Below, piece by piece: positions 6,367-8,447 of a stretch of 8,447 nucleotides of DNA. The notes beneath the pieces are model-generated. The model was not told the DNA's origin. It made no database searches and saw only the letters and a list, made by a program, of their open reading frames with translations. Every line of letters begins with the position of its first letter. The stretch's first letter is position 1. The position numbers and the translations under genes are program-made. The DNA is from JADLFV01 sp964471555 (lineage in GTDB: Bacteria > Planctomycetota > Phycisphaerae > Phycisphaerales > Phycisphaeraceae): positions 1 through 8,447 of the forward strand of contig CAYYGM010000164.1 in the NCBI GenBank assembly GCA_964471555.1. The letters run 5' to 3'.

Positions 6367-7169
6367 CGTGGCAACTCACTCACCGAACCGGCGCGCGGGG
6401 CAACATCTTCCTGATCTTTCTTCTGAAACGCAGCGATGCAGGCGCGGGCCTGCGGCGTGGCGAATGCCTGTTCGAGGGCCTGAGCCTCCTCCTTCAACCA
6501 GGCCGGCTCAATCGCCCCCGCGGGATACCTTGCCAGCCGCTTGATGGCACGCAGCGTCATCGGCGGTTGAGAGGCGAGTTGCGCGGCAAAACTGTCCACG
6601 GCTTCTTCAAAATCATCCACCGCATAAACATGGCTGATCAAACCGGCCCGACACAGTTCGGCCGCCTCAACGAAACGCCCCGTCATCACCATGTCCATCG
6701 CGCGGTGATGCCCCACCGCCTGGGCCAGACGCAGTGTCCCCCCGCCGCCGGGAATCAAACCGATCTTGATCTCGGGCAGACCCAGCTTTGCGTTGTCCGA
6801 CGCCAGGATCAGATCGCATGCCAGCGCGATTTCAAAACCACCGCCCAGGGCGTAGCCGTTCACCGCTGCCACCATGGGCTGCGGGCAGTCGCAAATCGCT
6901 GAATACAGAACCGCGGCCTGGCGCTGAAAGGCCCGAAAACCGGCAGCATCACAGTTGGCGTATTCCTTGATGTCCGCCCCTGCCATGAATGCCTTGCCCG
7001 CACCGGTGAGGATTCCGACGTACACCGCGTCGTCAGACTGCATCTGCTTGAGCGCGGTAATGATCTGCTCCATCATGCGCGTGTTCATGGCATTGAGCTG
7101 TTGCGGCCTGTTGAACGTCAGTTTGGCCACGCCGCCACGGACTGCGTACTTGATCAACGAATCGCTCAT
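6363..7169 (-). CDS. Enoyl-CoA hydratase/isomerase (crotonase) family protein
   Basis: This gene encodes 268 residues, the usual size for the family. It probably adds water across, or isomerises, the double bond of an enoyl-CoA in the cytoplasm. The oxyanion-hole segment MAGADIKE lies at 62-69 and the second one, YALGGGFEIAL, at 106-116. Both glutamates used by true hydratases are in place: Glu113 (GGGFE) and Glu133 (LPEIKIGLIPGGGGT). That favours hydratase over decarboxylase or dehalogenase variants. The usual C-terminal EGIAAFLEKR is altered to ACIAAFQKK. The ATG overlaps the CoA-transferase stop by four bases (ATGA, 7166-7169) and has GAGGTG five bases upstream. The physiological substrate is probably the CoA ester made by the neighbouring transferase, but its acyl chain is unknown. 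Confidence 0.92.
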   Translation of the reverse strand: MSDSLIKYAVRGGVAKLTFNRPQQLNAMNTRMMEQIITALKQMQSDDAVYVGILTGAGKAFMAGADIKEYANCDAAGFRAFQRQAAVLYSAICDCPQPMVAAVNGYALGGGFEIALACDLILASDNAKLGLPEIKIGLIPGGGGTLRLAQAVGHHRAMDMVMTGRFVEAAELCRAGLISHVYAVDDFEEAVDSFAAQLASQPPMTLRAIKRLARYPAGAIEPAWLKEEAQALEQAFATPQARACIAAFQKKDQEDVAPRAGSVSELPR

Positions 7170-8380
7170 GTCTGCACCTCATCGGTATCAGTCGTGACGG
7201 CCCCCGAAGCGAACATGTCACGGATTTGTTCCTCAGTGAAGCCGTATTCAGCGAGCAATTCGCGCGTATGCTGCCCCACCAGCGGCGGCGGCCGGCGCAC
7301 CCGGCCGGGGGTGCTGCTGAAGTGAATGGGAATGTTGGTGACCTTGAGCCGGCCCGCCCGCGGATGCTCGACCTCCACGAACATGTTCAGGTGACGAACC
7401 TGCTCATCGTCCGCCACTTCTTCCAGTCGCTTGACCGGCGCCACCCACAGATCCGCCTCCAGCATGACGTTCAGCCAGTGTTGCGTCGATTTGCAGGAAA
7501 TGATCGATTCGATTTTTTCAAATATCTCATCGCGCCGATCGAACAGCACCTGAGGATCGTCATACTTCATCAGATCCGCAGCTTCCAGGACGGAAACGAA
7601 CTTCGACCATGGATTCATGGCCACGCTGATGAAGCCGTCAGCAGTGCGATACACGCCGAAAGGTGCACCAAACCCCGGATGGCCGATGCCGGAGGCTGGT
7701 CTGGGAAAACCTTGGCCGAGATTGTGCAGAACGAAGAAGTCCTGCATTTGAAACGCGATCAGCGAAGACAGCAGGTTGACCTCGATGCGTTGTCCGCCGC
7801 CACCGCGCTGACGATGGTAAAGCGCCGCCAGCACGCCATAGACAATGTGCATGGCTCCGAGTTGATCGCACAGGGCCGTGCCCAAAGGAATGGGCGGATC
7901 ATCAGCGCGGCCACTGGCCCACATGGCGCCGCCCATACCCTGGACCAGCAGGTCCTGACCCGGCCGATCCACATACGGCCCATCAGATCCCCAGCCCGTG
8001 GCTGAGCAGTAAATCAATTGGGGATTGATTTCACGCAGTGCCTCGTAACCGAATCCCAGACGATCCATCACGCCCGGCCTAAAGTTCTCGACCAGCACGT
8101 CCGCCTTGCGAGCCAGGCGGGTGATGACCTCATGAGCGGCCGATGTCTTGAGATCGAGCGCGAGCGATCGCTTGTTGCGATTCCATGCCAGAAAACATGG
8201 GGATTCACCTTCCGACGCCCAGCGGTTGAGAAACGTCATCGAGCGATGGATGTCGCCCTTGCCCGTCCGCTCCACTTTGATCACGTCGGCACCGAGATCG
8301 CCCAGCATCTGTGTGGCGTAGGGCCCTTGCAGCAACTGCGTGAAATCCAGCACTCGAACACCATCCAACGCTTGGGCCAT
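7166..8380 (-). CDS. Family III CoA-transferase (CaiB/BaiF type)
   Basis: This gene encodes 404 residues, full length for the family. Such enzymes move CoA between carboxylic acids in the cytoplasm (or, in the racemase branch, epimerise 2-methylacyl-CoA). The N-terminal motif DGVRVLDFTQLLQGPYATQMLGDLGADVIKVE is clear, starting at residue 6. It is followed by FLAWNRNKRSLALDLK (63-78), ADVLVENFRPGVMDRLG (93-109) and GWGSDGPYVDRPGQDLLVQGMGG (129-151). Asp143 in GQD matches the catalytic aspartate that forms the acyl anhydride in formyl-CoA transferase and corresponds to the aspartate of GHD in racemases. There is no family-defining clue to the acid used. The ATG at 8378-8380 has only a weak ribosome site (AGAG). 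It is the first gene of the three-gene module in this window, although an upstream gene cannot be excluded because only 67 bases are visible. Confidence 0.93.
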   Translation of the reverse strand: MAQALDGVRVLDFTQLLQGPYATQMLGDLGADVIKVERTGKGDIHRSMTFLNRWASEGESPCFLAWNRNKRSLALDLKTSAAHEVITRLARKADVLVENFRPGVMDRLGFGYEALREINPQLIYCSATGWGSDGPYVDRPGQDLLVQGMGGAMWASGRADDPPIPLGTALCDQLGAMHIVYGVLAALYHRQRGGGGQRIEVNLLSSLIAFQMQDFFVLHNLGQGFPRPASGIGHPGFGAPFGVYRTADGFISVAMNPWSKFVSVLEAADLMKYDDPQVLFDRRDEIFEKIESIISCKSTQHWLNVMLEADLWVAPVKRLEEVADDEQVRHLNMFVEVEHPRAGRLKVTNIPIHFSSTPGRVRRPPPLVGQHTRELLAEYGFTEEQIRDMFASGAVTTDTDEVQT

Positions 8381-8447
8381 GAGTAGGAATCTCTGGGTTT
8401 TGGTGAATGAATAGACACCAACAGTTGAACGCCGCGTGTTCTGTCGG
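8381..8447 (-). promoter_or_regulatory. Leader of the CoA-transferase module with an inverted repeat
   Basis: These 67 bases precede the CoA-transferase gene and show no coding frame that can be recognised. They contain a perfect 6-base inverted repeat, TTGGTG (8400-8405) and CACCAA (8416-8421), with ten bases between the arms. It could be a repressor site or a small hairpin over the start of the message. No convincing -35/-10 pair is seen. The region is AT-richer than the genes, as expected for a promoter. Confidence 0.25.

Noticed and set aside
7226..8005. Open frame of 259 codons on the plus strand, opposite the CoA-transferase gene
   Set aside because: It is fully antisense to a clear family III CoA-transferase, has no recognisable domain, and has composition typical of the shadow of a GC-rich gene.

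Overview
The window is a densely packed bacterial region in which all seven recognisable genes lie on the minus strand, so in transcription order they run from high to low coordinates. The sequence is moderately GC-rich. A run of ten N at 215-224 shows that it is a scaffolded draft assembly, perhaps from a metagenome. The secreted glycoside hydrolase-like protein with a C-x-C-x2-C motif, the sialidase-like protein and the SSE-type dihydrodipicolinate synthase-family protein together suggest a heterotrophic polysaccharide degrader, possibly of the Planctomycetes-Verrucomicrobia-Lentisphaerae group. That is an inference from gene content; no rRNA or other marker gene is present.

Region A (8380 down to 5227) is a three-gene module: a family III (CaiB/BaiF) CoA-transferase, an enoyl-CoA hydratase/isomerase, and a protein that looks like an ABC-transporter solute-binding protein. 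Both junctions are 4-base ATGA overlaps, so the genes are probably translationally coupled. The solute-binding-like protein has no signal peptide, and an in-frame stop four codons upstream of its ATG rules out a longer N-terminus. It is therefore probably cytoplasmic, which makes its partnership with two CoA enzymes the most unusual point in the window.

Region B (5115 down to 1) is a likely carbohydrate-use operon: a LacI-family regulator, a dihydrodipicolinate synthase/N-acetylneuraminate lyase superfamily aldolase or lyase, a large secreted glycoside hydrolase-like protein, and the start of an exported sialidase-like protein. The gaps between these genes are 49, 66 and 80 bases. The last gene leaves the window at base 1 and is interrupted by the N run. 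A plausible scheme is extracellular cleavage of a glycan by the two exported proteins, uptake by a transporter not seen here, cytoplasmic aldol or retro-aldol chemistry by the lyase-family protein, and control by the LacI regulator. The substrate is not evident. Sialic acid is one possibility, but the lyase-family protein lacks the standard substrate-carboxylate motif of true N-acetylneuraminate lyases.

No tRNA, rRNA, CRISPR array, insertion sequence or phage gene was seen. No stretch longer than about 110 bases lacks a gene. Long open frames on the plus strand are read as antisense shadows.
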